From JBBDNV01 sp040877415 (GTDB taxonomy: Bacteria > Planctomycetota > Planctomycetia > Pirellulales > PALSA-1355), in assembly GCA_040877415.1 (NCBI GenBank), contig JBBDNV010000171.1, forward strand, positions 1 through 12,745: a stretch of DNA of 12,745 bases, read 5' to 3'. The notes under the pieces were generated by a model, which was given only the letters and a program-made list of their open reading frames with translations, had not been told where the DNA came from and did not search any database. The translations under genes and the position numbers were made by a program. Position 1 is the stretch's first letter. Each line of letters begins with the position of its first letter. Below, in pieces: positions 6,471 to 12,722 of this stretch.

Positions 6471-6943
6471 GAGATCCCCCGAGCGATAAGACAGTTTACC
6501 TTCGTGGAATCCGTCGATCGAGAACGCCACGGTAAGTGACGGACGCTTTGAAAGCACAGTTAGCTGCGTGCCTGGGGACCGATAGGGCGTTGGCGAGCTT
6601 TACGGCGAGTTCGCATGAACAAAACCATGCGCGCAGAACCAAGGAGTTCTTTGGTGCGTATTAAGTACGGAGGAGGGACGGATGGGTCCGGGCCTAGCCG
6701 CTATGGCGGCAGTTCCTGCGGGACCTCCAACCGACAGGACGAACGGTCTAAAGCGGAGGACCCGTCGGTCGGGGTTTGGTGCTCGAAGAAGGCTCCGACG
6801 CCGACAGCCGTTTCGGCAGCGAAGCGGTGGCCCCCGTGGGTGGCGTCAACGGCAACCTTCTCCGAACGTCAAACGATTCAGTCTCTCCTCTTGCCGGCAT
6901 GACGCCGGCATTTTGTTGCGCTCCGGCCACCTCGGAGCCCCGA
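6471..6943. other. 473-base gap, possible small transcript on the plus strand
   Basis: No recognised gene. Two overlapping plus-strand frames have good ribosome-binding sequences: GTG 6654 after AAGGAG (6641-6646), and ATG 6682 after GGAGGAGGG (6669-6677). Their translations are low in complexity. One is rich in Gly/Ser, the other extremely rich in Arg. Neither resembles a protein family. The first frame stops at 6900-6902, inside a hairpin followed by TTTT. This could be a small RNA or small-protein unit reading away from the helix-hairpin-helix gene, or just intergenic DNA. Confidence 0.35.
6892..6914 (+). terminator. Intrinsic terminator-like hairpin (plus strand)
   Basis: TGCCGGC (6892-6898) and GCCGGCA (6904-6910) form a perfect 7-bp stem with the loop ATGAC, followed by TTTT at 6911-6914. 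The T run is on the plus strand only, so it would stop a rightward transcript from the gap, not the leftward rho transcript that ends 30 bases away. Confidence 0.45.
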
Positions 6944-8206
6944 CTAATTCCGAGACGAGCCGGACAGATAATGGACCACGTCACGATTCGATTTGAACTT
7001 CGCCAGCGTCTTGGTCAATTGCTCCATCGCCTCGACGTCGTTCATGGAAGAGAGCATTCGGCGGAGTCTGGTAACTGCGTCAAGTGTCGCCGCATCAAAC
7101 AGCTTCTCTTCCCGCCTGGTGCCTGACTGGCCGATGTCAATCGCAGGCCAAATGCGTCGATCGGCCAACCGTCGATCGAGCACGATTTCCATGTTGCCGG
7201 TGCCTTTGAACTCTTGAAAGATCAATTCGTCCATTCGGCTGCCGGTTTCGATCAGAGCCGTGGCTACGATCGTCAGCGAGCCGCCTTCCTCAAACGCTCG
7301 CGCGCTGGCAAACAGTTTTTTGGGAATGTCGAGTGCTTTGACGTCCAGGCCGCCGCTCATCGTGCGGCCGCTGCCGCCAACCCACTTGTTGAAAGCGCGG
7401 GCCATGCGAGTAATCGAGTCGACGATCACGAATACGTCACGGCCTTGCTCGGCGAGCCGTTTGGCTCGTTCGATTACCAGTTGGGAGAGTCGCACGTGGC
7501 TGGTTACATCGCGGTCCAGGCTACTGGCAAAAACGTCAGCGCCCCGCAGAGCACGGCGGACGTCTGTCACTTCCTCCGGCCGTTCATCGACGAGCAACAC
7601 CATCAACTTCACGTCGGCGTGATTGGATAAGATCGCTTCGCCGATCTGCTGCAATAAGACCGTCTTGCCGGTGCGAGGAGGAGCGACGATCAATGCTCGC
7701 TGGCCTTTGCCCAGGGGAGTCAGCAAGTCGATTGCACGCGTCGTAACACGCTCTGCACCGGTTTCGAGCCGCAGCCAGTGTTCCGGCGTAACTGGCGTCA
7801 ACGCATCAAAGTGCCTGGTTTTGGTGGACTCTTCGGGCGCAAGTCCGTCGATCTTTTCGATCTGACGCAACTGCGGACCTTCGTCATTACGTAGATTCTC
7901 GGCCAATCCATGGACCATTGCCCCGACCCGCAGCTCGTACCGCGAGATGAGCGCCGTTGGCACGAATGTATCGCTCGGCTGCGCCTGCAGATCGCGCGAC
8001 GGGTCCCGGAGGAAACCGTAGCCCTTGGGATGCAACTCCAAGACGCCGCCGACCTCGACGGTGGGCGGTCGATGTTCGAGGGCCCCCTGGTGTTGCGTTC
8101 GTTCCGGTCGCGATTTGCGCCGCTTACGCCGGCCAGTTTCTGGTCCGGCGCGGGCCCGGTTTTCCGCGAAGACATGATTGAAGGACGGTTCAAAAGTCGT
8201 GGACAT
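6944..8206 (-). CDS. rho: Transcription termination factor Rho
   Basis: The 420-residue product is a hexameric RNA-dependent ATPase that ends transcripts. The RNA-binding cold-shock-type domain is at ~54-120 (VLELHPKGYGFLRDP, then SDTFVPTALISRYELRVG). The ATPase core has Walker A APPRTGKT (175-182), VDERPEEV (206-213) with the catalytic Glu, Walker B VFVIVDSITRMAR, the Q-loop SGRTMSGGLDVKAL (279-292), the R-loop GTGNME and the arginine-finger region SGTRREE. The Q-loop Lys of E. coli Rho is Arg here. The N-terminal helical bundle of E. coli Rho is missing and replaced by ~45 basic, probably disordered residues. This might be an accessory paralogue if the genome also has a longer Rho. ATG 8206 is preceded by GAGG at a 5-base spacing. 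The gene stands alone on its strand between two gaps. Confidence 0.96.
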   Translation of the reverse strand: MSTTFEPSFNHVFAENRARAGPETGRRKRRKSRPERTQHQGALEHRPPTVEVGGVLELHPKGYGFLRDPSRDLQAQPSDTFVPTALISRYELRVGAMVHGLAENLRNDEGPQLRQIEKIDGLAPEESTKTRHFDALTPVTPEHWLRLETGAERVTTRAIDLLTPLGKGQRALIVAPPRTGKTVLLQQIGEAILSNHADVKLMVLLVDERPEEVTDVRRALRGADVFASSLDRDVTSHVRLSQLVIERAKRLAEQGRDVFVIVDSITRMARAFNKWVGGSGRTMSGGLDVKALDIPKKLFASARAFEEGGSLTIVATALIETGSRMDELIFQEFKGTGNMEIVLDRRLADRRIWPAIDIGQSGTRREEKLFDAATLDAVTRLRRMLSSMNDVEAMEQLTKTLAKFKSNRDVVHYLSGSSRN

Positions 8207-9015
8207 TTTTACCTCACCGTTATGAATCTAGATTTGAAGAACTGAAATGGATCTCGGCCCTTGCGTCACACGCGCGCCGAGACCGTCGAGGTGCTCGCAA
8301 TGAGCCCTGCGGAATGCCTGGGGCCTGACCTGCCAACAGCGGTCGCTTGGTCGTGGAGCGCTTCAGGAAGCGCGGTGCAAAAAGGCGGCTTCAACTGCCC
8401 GCTGACGCCTATCCTGGAATCAGAAGGCCCAACGCTCCCACGTCAGGCAATGCGGAATCGCCTTGCACTGGGCGAAGGGTGGCTGAGATGCGCTCACGGA
8501 AACGACCAAGTCAAAGATAGCGTTCCAGAGCCTGCCGGATCCCAGATCACGGACCAGAAACCGAAGTTGCTGCTCCGCTCTTACATTTCCCTATACGAAA
8601 CTGGCCAACAAGTGGCCTAAGGAGACTACGAAAAAACCGGACGGAATGATTTCATCGCCCGGAAGATCTGGGAGGGAGGGGCTTCGCTCTTGCCAAGATG
8701 CTGGGAAGGGCTATCCCGCGGCAAAGGGCAGGCGGAATCTTTGCGTCGACTGACGCTCCGCCTCGCCCGAACGTCCAAGGCGGTGACGGGCCGCTACAGC
8801 GCTCAGGCGCTCTGCCGCCGGAGCTTCTCCCTCCCCTTATAATACGCGTGGGGCGAGCATTCGGTTCGCCCTCGACGCTCCGAGCAAACCCGGCGAGTTG
8901 GGTAGTTCAGGGGGGGCAAGGCTGTGCCGTGTCTTTTCTTCGAATCTTCGTCAACGATACGCCCAATGACTGGAATTCTGTGTGCTCCCACGTTCTGCGG
9001 GTGTAGGCTGAGTAC
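8207..9015. other. 809-base gap without a convincing gene
   Basis: The two longest frames (8261-8620 and 8698-9006, plus strand) lack ribosome-binding sites and their products do not look like folded proteins. A TATAAT at 8838-8843 is followed by a 6-bp hairpin, GGGCGA/TCGCCC (8851-8856 and 8866-8871). It could be the -10 box of a promoter for the zinc-ribbon gene, but no -35 box is visible at the right distance. A GG-N10-GC element at 8970-8986 (CTGG left, TGCT right) is a weak second candidate. No tRNA or known structured RNA was recognised. Confidence 0.45.
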
Positions 9016-9219
9016 ATGCTTCTCGCCTCAACCGCCCGCCTGGTCATCAGCGATACTCCGCCCAACGCCTGGCTGTGCCGGCTCGCTCCCGATCGGCCAA
9101 TCTACGAATGCCCAAATTGCAAAGACTCGAGCATGCAGTTCTTTTCCCAACGGCTCGACATGCCCGGACGCGAGGAGTTCTTTTATTGCTGCGCGTGCGG
9201 ATCAACCTGGGAAATGTAG
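9016..9219 (+). CDS. Small zinc-ribbon protein (TFIIS/RPB9-like ribbon)
   Basis: The 67-residue protein ends in a single zinc ribbon: C32-x2-C35 in YECPNCKDSS and C58-x2-C61 in FYCCACGSTWEM, joined by a strand-rich segment with SQRLDMPGREEFF. The aromatic GSTWEM end resembles the last strand of TFIIS- and RPB9-type ribbons, which contact RNA polymerase or nucleic acid. An extra Cys (C59) lies next to the second pair. The N-terminal 28 residues are not recognised. ATG 9016 has only a weak AGG at 9006-9008 before it. The gene converges on the thiamine-binding-like gene. Its role is unknown; the ribbon alone does not fix a partner. Confidence 0.7.
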   Translation: MLLASTARLVISDTPPNAWLCRLAPDRPIYECPNCKDSSMQFFSQRLDMPGREEFFYCCACGSTWEM

Positions 9220-9311
9220 CGGTTCGTCCGTCGGCGGGACGCGTGCGATCGAGGCGCGTAGGGAGTGAACTGAGTTCAGAGACAACCGCCGGCTTCGGAC
9301 GATCTTCGGCA

Positions 9312-9632
9312 TCAACACTTAATTTCCGCATCGTGCTTTTGGCCGGCCAGTTCTCGTTTCACGGAATCGACCATTTCGGCCAGGCGGTGCTGCCCGCTTT
9401 TGCACTCATCGATGGTGATCGTCGTGATAACGCGGTCGTGCGCCTCGACCATCTTGCGATGACACTCCTTAATTGCTTGGAGCACCTCGTCCCAGTCACC
9501 CTCGATCGCCGTGCTGAGCGGCCCAAGCTCGAAGTGCAGTCCGGTTTCGCCCAGCGACTGCACCACCTGCGCAATGTCTTTGCTGAGGTGACGTGTCCCT
9601 CCAAGTGGATAAATGCTGAATTCGGCGAGCAT
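9312..9632 (-). CDS. MTH1187/YkoF-type thiamine-binding family protein (DUF77)
   Basis: The 106-residue protein has the pattern of the MTH1187/YqgV family, a ferredoxin-like fold that forms tetramers and in studied members binds thiamine-like ligands. Visible features are the first strand MLAEFSIYPLGG, the helix SKDIAQVVQSLGETGL, the strand HFELGPLSTAIEGDWDEVLQAI, and the second half VITTITIDECKSG with a C-terminal helix ending in VKRELAG. ATG 9632 follows GGAGGA at an 8-base spacing. The coiled-coil gene ends 61 bases upstream on the same strand and no promoter is seen between them, so both probably come from the sigma-54-like promoter at 10177-10193. No thiamine transporter or riboswitch is nearby, so the ligand may differ. 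A 13-base palindrome (9266-9278) lies between its end and the zinc-ribbon gene. Confidence 0.85.
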   Translation of the reverse strand: MLAEFSIYPLGGTRHLSKDIAQVVQSLGETGLHFELGPLSTAIEGDWDEVLQAIKECHRKMVEAHDRVITTITIDECKSGQHRLAEMVDSVKRELAGQKHDAEIKC

Positions 9633-9693
9633 GGGTCAAATCCTCCGGCATATTAATCGTAGAACGATGACCTGTCGCACGCCTGCAACTTTC

Positions 9694-10116
9694 TCACGTG
9701 ACAAGCGCGCGACGCACGACTTCCATCCTTGACATCATGTCTTGAAAGAGCTGTTTTGCCTGCTCGAGCTGTCTCTGTCGCTCGGTGTGCCCTGCTCGTG
9801 CCGTTCGATGCTGTTGTTCGATCGCTGCGAAGCTGAGGGCTTCGCTGCCTTGCAGGTACTGAGCCAAGGTCCGTTCGTGGGCGTGAAGGCCCTGTTCGTG
9901 AGTTGTCAGTTCCTCGCGTGCTTTGGCAACCGCTTCTGCAAGCTCGTGGTACGATTGCTCAAGCCTGGCAAGGTCCGCAAGCCCCGTTTCGTGCTCTTTG
10001 TGCCACACCGATAGCTCGTCGAACCATAGGGAATCTTGTCGACGCCATTCGGTGAGCTCCCGATGAAAGGTCGCAGCCGACGTCTGTTCGACAGGCAAGG
10101 TGCTTGGCTTAGCCAT
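9694..10116 (-). CDS. Small coiled-coil protein, unrecognised
   Basis: The 140-residue product is not recognised. Nearly the whole length looks helical and charged, with heptad-like patterns from about residue 17 to 135 (for example ELTEWRRQDSLWFDELSVW, then LADLARLEQSYHELAEAV and RQRQLEQAKQLFQDMM). It is rich in Glu, Gln, His and Ala, and has no signal peptide, membrane segment or cysteine. It is probably an oligomerising scaffold or sequestration protein. ATG 10116 is preceded by AGGAGAG with ideal spacing. A strong sigma-54-type element lies 62 bases upstream. It is the first gene of a likely two-gene unit with the thiamine-binding-like protein, and it is divergent from the DksA-like gene. 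Strong control sequences suggest that it is made in quantity under a particular stress. Confidence 0.75.
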   Translation of the reverse strand: MAKPSTLPVEQTSAATFHRELTEWRRQDSLWFDELSVWHKEHETGLADLARLEQSYHELAEAVAKAREELTTHEQGLHAHERTLAQYLQGSEALSFAAIEQQHRTARAGHTERQRQLEQAKQLFQDMMSRMEVVRRALVT

Positions 10117-10176
10117 GGCTTAACTCTCCTATCTTAAGACTGGGCAACTATGAACCGTCGGGCGTAGTGACTTCTG

Positions 10177-10193
10177 AGCACGCGGTGTGCCAA
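10177..10193 (-). promoter_or_regulatory. Sigma-54-type promoter for the coiled-coil gene
   Basis: Read on the minus strand the sequence is TTGGCACACCGCGTGCT. GG (10191-10190) and GC (10179-10178) are separated by exactly ten bases, TTGGCAC matches the -24 consensus in full and TGCT matches the end of the -12 box. Transcription would start near 10166, giving a leader of about 50 bases to the ATG at 10116. It shares TYGGCACA-N4-GTGC with the elements at 4387 and 10434. Confidence 0.62.
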
Positions 10194-10301
10194 AGTCATC
10201 GGCTGCGGCATCATGCCGGTGGAACCGGACGCCAAGCGGCCGAATGCGGCCAAGAGCCCGTGCGGAAGCACAAATCACGCCAGCGATTCTTGGACATCGC
10301 A

Positions 10302-10353
10302 TGTGCCGTTTCGTCACAGGATGCGCGGTTCGGCACAAGGGTGACGACGCATC
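10302..10353. promoter_or_regulatory. Cluster of inverted repeats between two divergent promoters
   Basis: Three short words are each followed by their reverse complement 28-29 bases later, in the same order: TGTGCCG (10302) and CGGCACA (10331), CGTCAC (10312) and GTGACG (10341), GATGCG (10320) and CGCATC (10348). A CGGCAT-C-ATGCCG palindrome also lies nearby at 10206-10218. The cluster sits about 110 and 80 bases from the two -24 boxes, which fits a shared enhancer site. This is an inference from position and symmetry. Confidence 0.3.
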
Positions 10354-10433
10354 GAGGCGGTTCGTGTCCCGTTGTTCTCGCCGAAAAGTCGTCTTCGGTG
10401 TGGAACGCCTCCGGCAAGGTGGGTCGCCAGTCT

Positions 10434-10450
10434 TCGGCACACGACGTGCA
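10434..10450 (+). promoter_or_regulatory. Sigma-54-type promoter for the DksA/TraR-like gene
   Basis: TCGGCACACGACGTGCA has GG at 10436-10437 and GC at 10448-10449, exactly ten bases apart, with GGCAC and TGCA matching the consensus blocks. The second base is C instead of T. Transcription would start near 10461, about 45 bases before ATG 10506. It is nearly identical in form to the divergent element at 10177-10193. Confidence 0.58.
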
Positions 10451-10505
10451 ATCGATTGGGCCGAACTCGTGAATCTCAAAAAGACCCCAGGTCGAAGGTG
10501 ACATC

Positions 10506-10862
10506 ATGGAAACGTCTGAGTTGCGTACGTATCAATCTCGCCTGTTTGAATTGAGAACCCGGCTTTTGCGCGAAGTGGGCACGGTCGAGGAGGCGCTGCT
10601 CGAGGACGTGATGACGGCCGGAGACACATCGGCCGTTCCTTCGCATCCGGCCGATCAGGATGTCGAGGGGTTCGACGAACAGGTCATCCTCGCGCAAAAC
10701 GAAGAGCAGTTGCTGGAAGATGTCGAAGCCGCCTTGGAACGGATCGAAGCCGGCGCCTACGGAAACTGTGAACTTTGTGGCCAGAAGATTCCCAAAGAAC
10801 GCCTCGACGCGCTGCCGCAAGCCGCGACATGTGTTGAGTGCGCCCGCGGTGACGAGAGGTAA
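10506..10862 (+). CDS. TraR/DksA-type C4 zinc-finger protein
   Basis: The 118-residue protein has the layout of the DksA/TraR family. A long helical hairpin (about 1-80) with charged residues (RTYQSRLFELRTRLLREV, then EEQLLEDVEAALERIEAGAYG) is followed by a four-cysteine zinc finger, C88-x2-C91 in CELCGQKIPKERL and C109-x2-C112 in CVECARG. Members enter the secondary channel of RNA polymerase and, in known cases, change transcription with ppGpp. The segment before the finger, GAYGNCELCG, is the family's typical signature. It is shorter than E. coli DksA (151 residues) and nearer to TraR-like or Bacillus YteA-like forms. ATG 10506 follows AAGGTG and the sigma-54-type element at 10434-10450. 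Divergence from the coiled-coil operon and shared promoter form suggest joint control. Confidence 0.88.
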   Translation: METSELRTYQSRLFELRTRLLREVGTVEEALLEDVMTAGDTSAVPSHPADQDVEGFDEQVILAQNEEQLLEDVEAALERIEAGAYGNCELCGQKIPKERLDALPQAATCVECARGDER

Positions 10863-10925
10863 CCCTCAGCCGGGCACTCATTCATGCCGTCGCCAGGCAT
10901 GGGCGAGCCGGTTTGTCGAACGGCC

Positions 10926-11312
10926 CTAATCGCGCTTGGCGGTAAACTGGCGCAACTGGACTGGAAGCCGCTTTGGACCCCAAGTGCCTGGAGCGTCGTC
11001 GAATACTCCTGGACAGTAGGTGCCGCACCGCTGGCAGCATCTCTCGGCCGTCAAGTGCCAGGCTGTAATCTGGTAGCCGTCGCGCCCAATGAGGGTAGCG
11101 CCGCAGGCATGGCACATAGTTGCTCCGCCTTCCAAATCGTGGACATTGCCGGTGTATGCGTAGCGCACACCGTTGGCCATGGCGATTCGGCGGGCTCTTA
11201 CCAACGGGGCCAAAGGAGTCGCTGGCTTGTCCGTCATCCGCCAGTCCGGGTGAAAAGCCGTAAAATGCATTGGCACGTCTGGACCTAACTGTTCGACGAC
11301 CCAGCGCGTCAT
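10926..11312 (-). pseudogene. C-terminal fragment of an AmmeMemoRadiSam-type radical SAM enzyme
   Basis: The 128-residue frame matches the last third of the radical SAM enzyme of the AmmeMemoRadiSam system. It contains TRWVVEQLGPDVPMHFTAFHPDW, then a RARRIAMANGVRYAYTGNVHD segment, then a zinc ribbon CHACGATLIGRD...CCQRCGTYCPGVFD and the end APGTWGPKRLPVQL. The N-terminal barrel with the CxxxCxxC iron-sulfur motif is missing. The frame stays open a little upstream (IEA just before the ATG continues the family pattern), but that stretch runs into the end of the PAC2 gene. A GGAGG ten bases before the ATG could give translation of a free zinc-ribbon domain, perhaps coupled to the PAC2 gene whose stop lies 5 bases upstream. 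I read it as a deletion remnant. Confidence 0.75.
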
Positions 11313-11317
11313 CGCCT

Positions 11318-12250
11318 CTATGCCTCCGGCTTCTTGAATAGGTCGAGAAAGCGGTTCTCGTACTCCTGAAATACGTTGAGGCGATCCAATTCGCTCTTCA
11401 GCTCGTAGGCTTTTGACCGATCCTCCCGCGCTTGCGTAAAGAGCTCCTCGATGCGCCGTCGATCCTGGGCGGGGAGCTGTTCCTCTTCAATCGTTTCGGA
11501 GCTGAAGGCTTCTTCCTGCTCAGGCCCCTGTTCTTCGATCGCATGTTCCACCGAGGCCAATAGCTCGCCGAGCCTCTCTTCCATTGCCTGAGCCTGTTCG
11601 GACAGTTCCGCGAAGTCGACTTCAATCCCGGCTATTTTTGTGAAAGTCTTTAGCACGGCCAAGGAGGCTTTTGGAAAGGGCAATTGCGCGAAGATATGCG
11701 GCATCTCGCCGAGCAGACACGTGCCCTGCAAGCCGCCTTCGGCGGCGGCGCCCAGAAGAACGCCATTGAGGCCCCCGATATGACCATCCTCGAGTAGCTC
11801 AAGCTCCAGCCGCTTGAGTTCGCCGAGCCCTTCTACCTGGGTCGTGGCAGCGAAGACGCGGGAATCATGTTCGGGGTGCATCTGCGTGGCCATGGCAGCG
11901 AATGTAAATACGCGCTCGACCCCGAGCTCCTTTGCGTACGCGATCAGCTTGCGACACAGCGCATACTTCTCTCTGGGCGGTTGGGCTTCGCCGATGAAAA
12001 CCACAATGTCTCGTTTACCTTGCGCATCGTTCCAAACAAAGAACCGGCTTCGTGGCAACTGCCCTGCGCGGATCAGGCCACCCTTGATCTCGACGTATTC
12101 CACATCGAACAGCCCCTGCGGCGAGAGCTCGGCAAACAGCTCCATGCCAAGTTTGGCCAGCAAGTAGTAGCCAGCGCTAATGGCCACGTGGCCCATCCCA
12201 GGCCAGACGGCGACCAACCACGGCTGGTGAAGCTTTCGATCGAGTGCCAT
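11318..12250 (-). CDS. PAC2 family protein (proteasome assembly chaperone-like)
   Basis: The 310-residue product has a PAC2-type fold at about 10-215: LVAVWPGMGHVAISAGYYL near the start, DIVVFIGEAQPP, the helix YALCRKLIAYAKELGVERVFTFAAMATQM, and the hallmark GHIGGLNGVLLGAAAEGGLQGTCLLGEMP at 156-184. The family includes archaeal and eukaryotic proteasome assembly chaperones and many bacterial proteins without a proven role. The C-terminal 95 residues are very acidic and helical (EEQGPEQEEAF, TIEEEQLP, then DRRRIEELFTQAREDRSK), likely a coiled coil. ATG 12250 has AGGA 11 bases upstream, a somewhat long spacing. It lies just upstream of the radical SAM remnant. A proteasome link cannot be shown, since no proteasome gene lies in the window. 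Confidence 0.85.
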   Translation of the reverse strand: MALDRKLHQPWLVAVWPGMGHVAISAGYYLLAKLGMELFAELSPQGLFDVEYVEIKGGLIRAGQLPRSRFFVWNDAQGKRDIVVFIGEAQPPREKYALCRKLIAYAKELGVERVFTFAAMATQMHPEHDSRVFAATTQVEGLGELKRLELELLEDGHIGGLNGVLLGAAAEGGLQGTCLLGEMPHIFAQLPFPKASLAVLKTFTKIAGIEVDFAELSEQAQAMEERLGELLASVEHAIEEQGPEQEEAFSSETIEEEQLPAQDRRRIEELFTQAREDRSKAYELKSELDRLNVFQEYENRFLDLFKKPEA

Positions 12251-12387
12251 ACGGGATCAAGTCCTATCCAAAATTGCCGGTACCTTCGCATTGGAGCGCT
12301 CGTCGTCGCACACACAGTACACGCAACTCGCGCACACCTTGCGGTAGACGCTTGAGCAGTTGCCCCTACCGAATCGCCGCCGCGTGC

Positions 12388-12639
12388 CTAGAAGCACTTG
12401 GCCTTGATTTCTTCCGCGATCAACGCCTTGAGTTCCTTGACGTTGTCCTGCTCCTGCCTCTTCAATTTGCGCCACAGCGCTTGGATCGACGCCTTGCCCT
12501 CGGCGTTGGCGATATACTGGTCGAAGCGCCAGAGTGCGTCGAGTCGCTTGCTCAGGTCCTGAACCAGGTCGTGGTCGTGGTCGGCGCAGCCCATCGTTTC
12601 GCCAATGTGCTTGAATTCTTTTTCGGCAGCGAGTGTCAT
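12388..12639 (-). CDS. Small helical protein, unrecognised
   Basis: The 83-residue product is all-helical by appearance, with charged amphipathic stretches DHDLVQDLSKRLDALWRFDQY at about 20-40 and IQALWRKLKRQEQDNVKELKALIAEEIK near the end. Two conserved-looking WR residues, the acidic and histidine-rich DHDHD at 20-24, and the helical pairing recall half of a ferritin-like fold, but I cannot name a family. ATG 12639 is preceded by AAGGAGG with a 7-base spacing, one of the strongest ribosome-binding sites in the window. No membrane segment or signal peptide is seen. A 137-base gap separates it from the PAC2 gene on the same strand. Confidence 0.75.
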   Translation of the reverse strand: MTLAAEKEFKHIGETMGCADHDHDLVQDLSKRLDALWRFDQYIANAEGKASIQALWRKLKRQEQDNVKELKALIAEEIKAKCF

Positions 12640-12722
12640 GGCAAAGCCTCCTTACAAAAGAACTGCAGATCACAAGAAAAGTACCTTCAAGCTTTCAAAC
12701 TCATGTCGCAAAACTCTCCCGG

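Noticed and set aside
6471..6557. GTG 6557 as start of the helix-hairpin-helix gene
   Set aside because: No ribosome-binding site precedes it, while GTG 6470 has GGGGG at a 5-base spacing and sits just before the first domain.
6892..6914. The hairpin as terminator of rho
   Set aside because: On the minus strand the stem is followed by AGAGGAG, not by T residues, so the orientation does not fit.
8261..8620. 119-codon plus-strand ORF
   Set aside because: It has a TTG start without a ribosome-binding site and a product that does not look folded.
8698..9006. 102-codon plus-strand ORF
   Set aside because: It is Pro/Arg/Gly-rich without motifs, and has no ribosome-binding site.
10211..10507. 98-codon minus-strand ORF in the divergent promoter region
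   Set aside because: Its start overlaps the DksA-like ATG, no ribosome-binding site is seen, and it would cover the promoter region.
10883..10901. CATGCC/GGCATG hairpin after the DksA-like gene as an intrinsic terminator
   Set aside because: The stem is only 6 bp and is followed by GC-rich sequence on both strands.
10936..10956. TTGG-N10-GC on the plus strand
   Set aside because: It lies inside the radical SAM remnant, lacks GGCAC and has no gene behind it. GG-N10-GC alone is common in GC-rich DNA.
12257..12673. 138-codon minus-strand ORF with a CxxC near its end
   Set aside because: It is mostly the shadow frame of the 83-residue gene, and the cysteine part is too short to support a domain.
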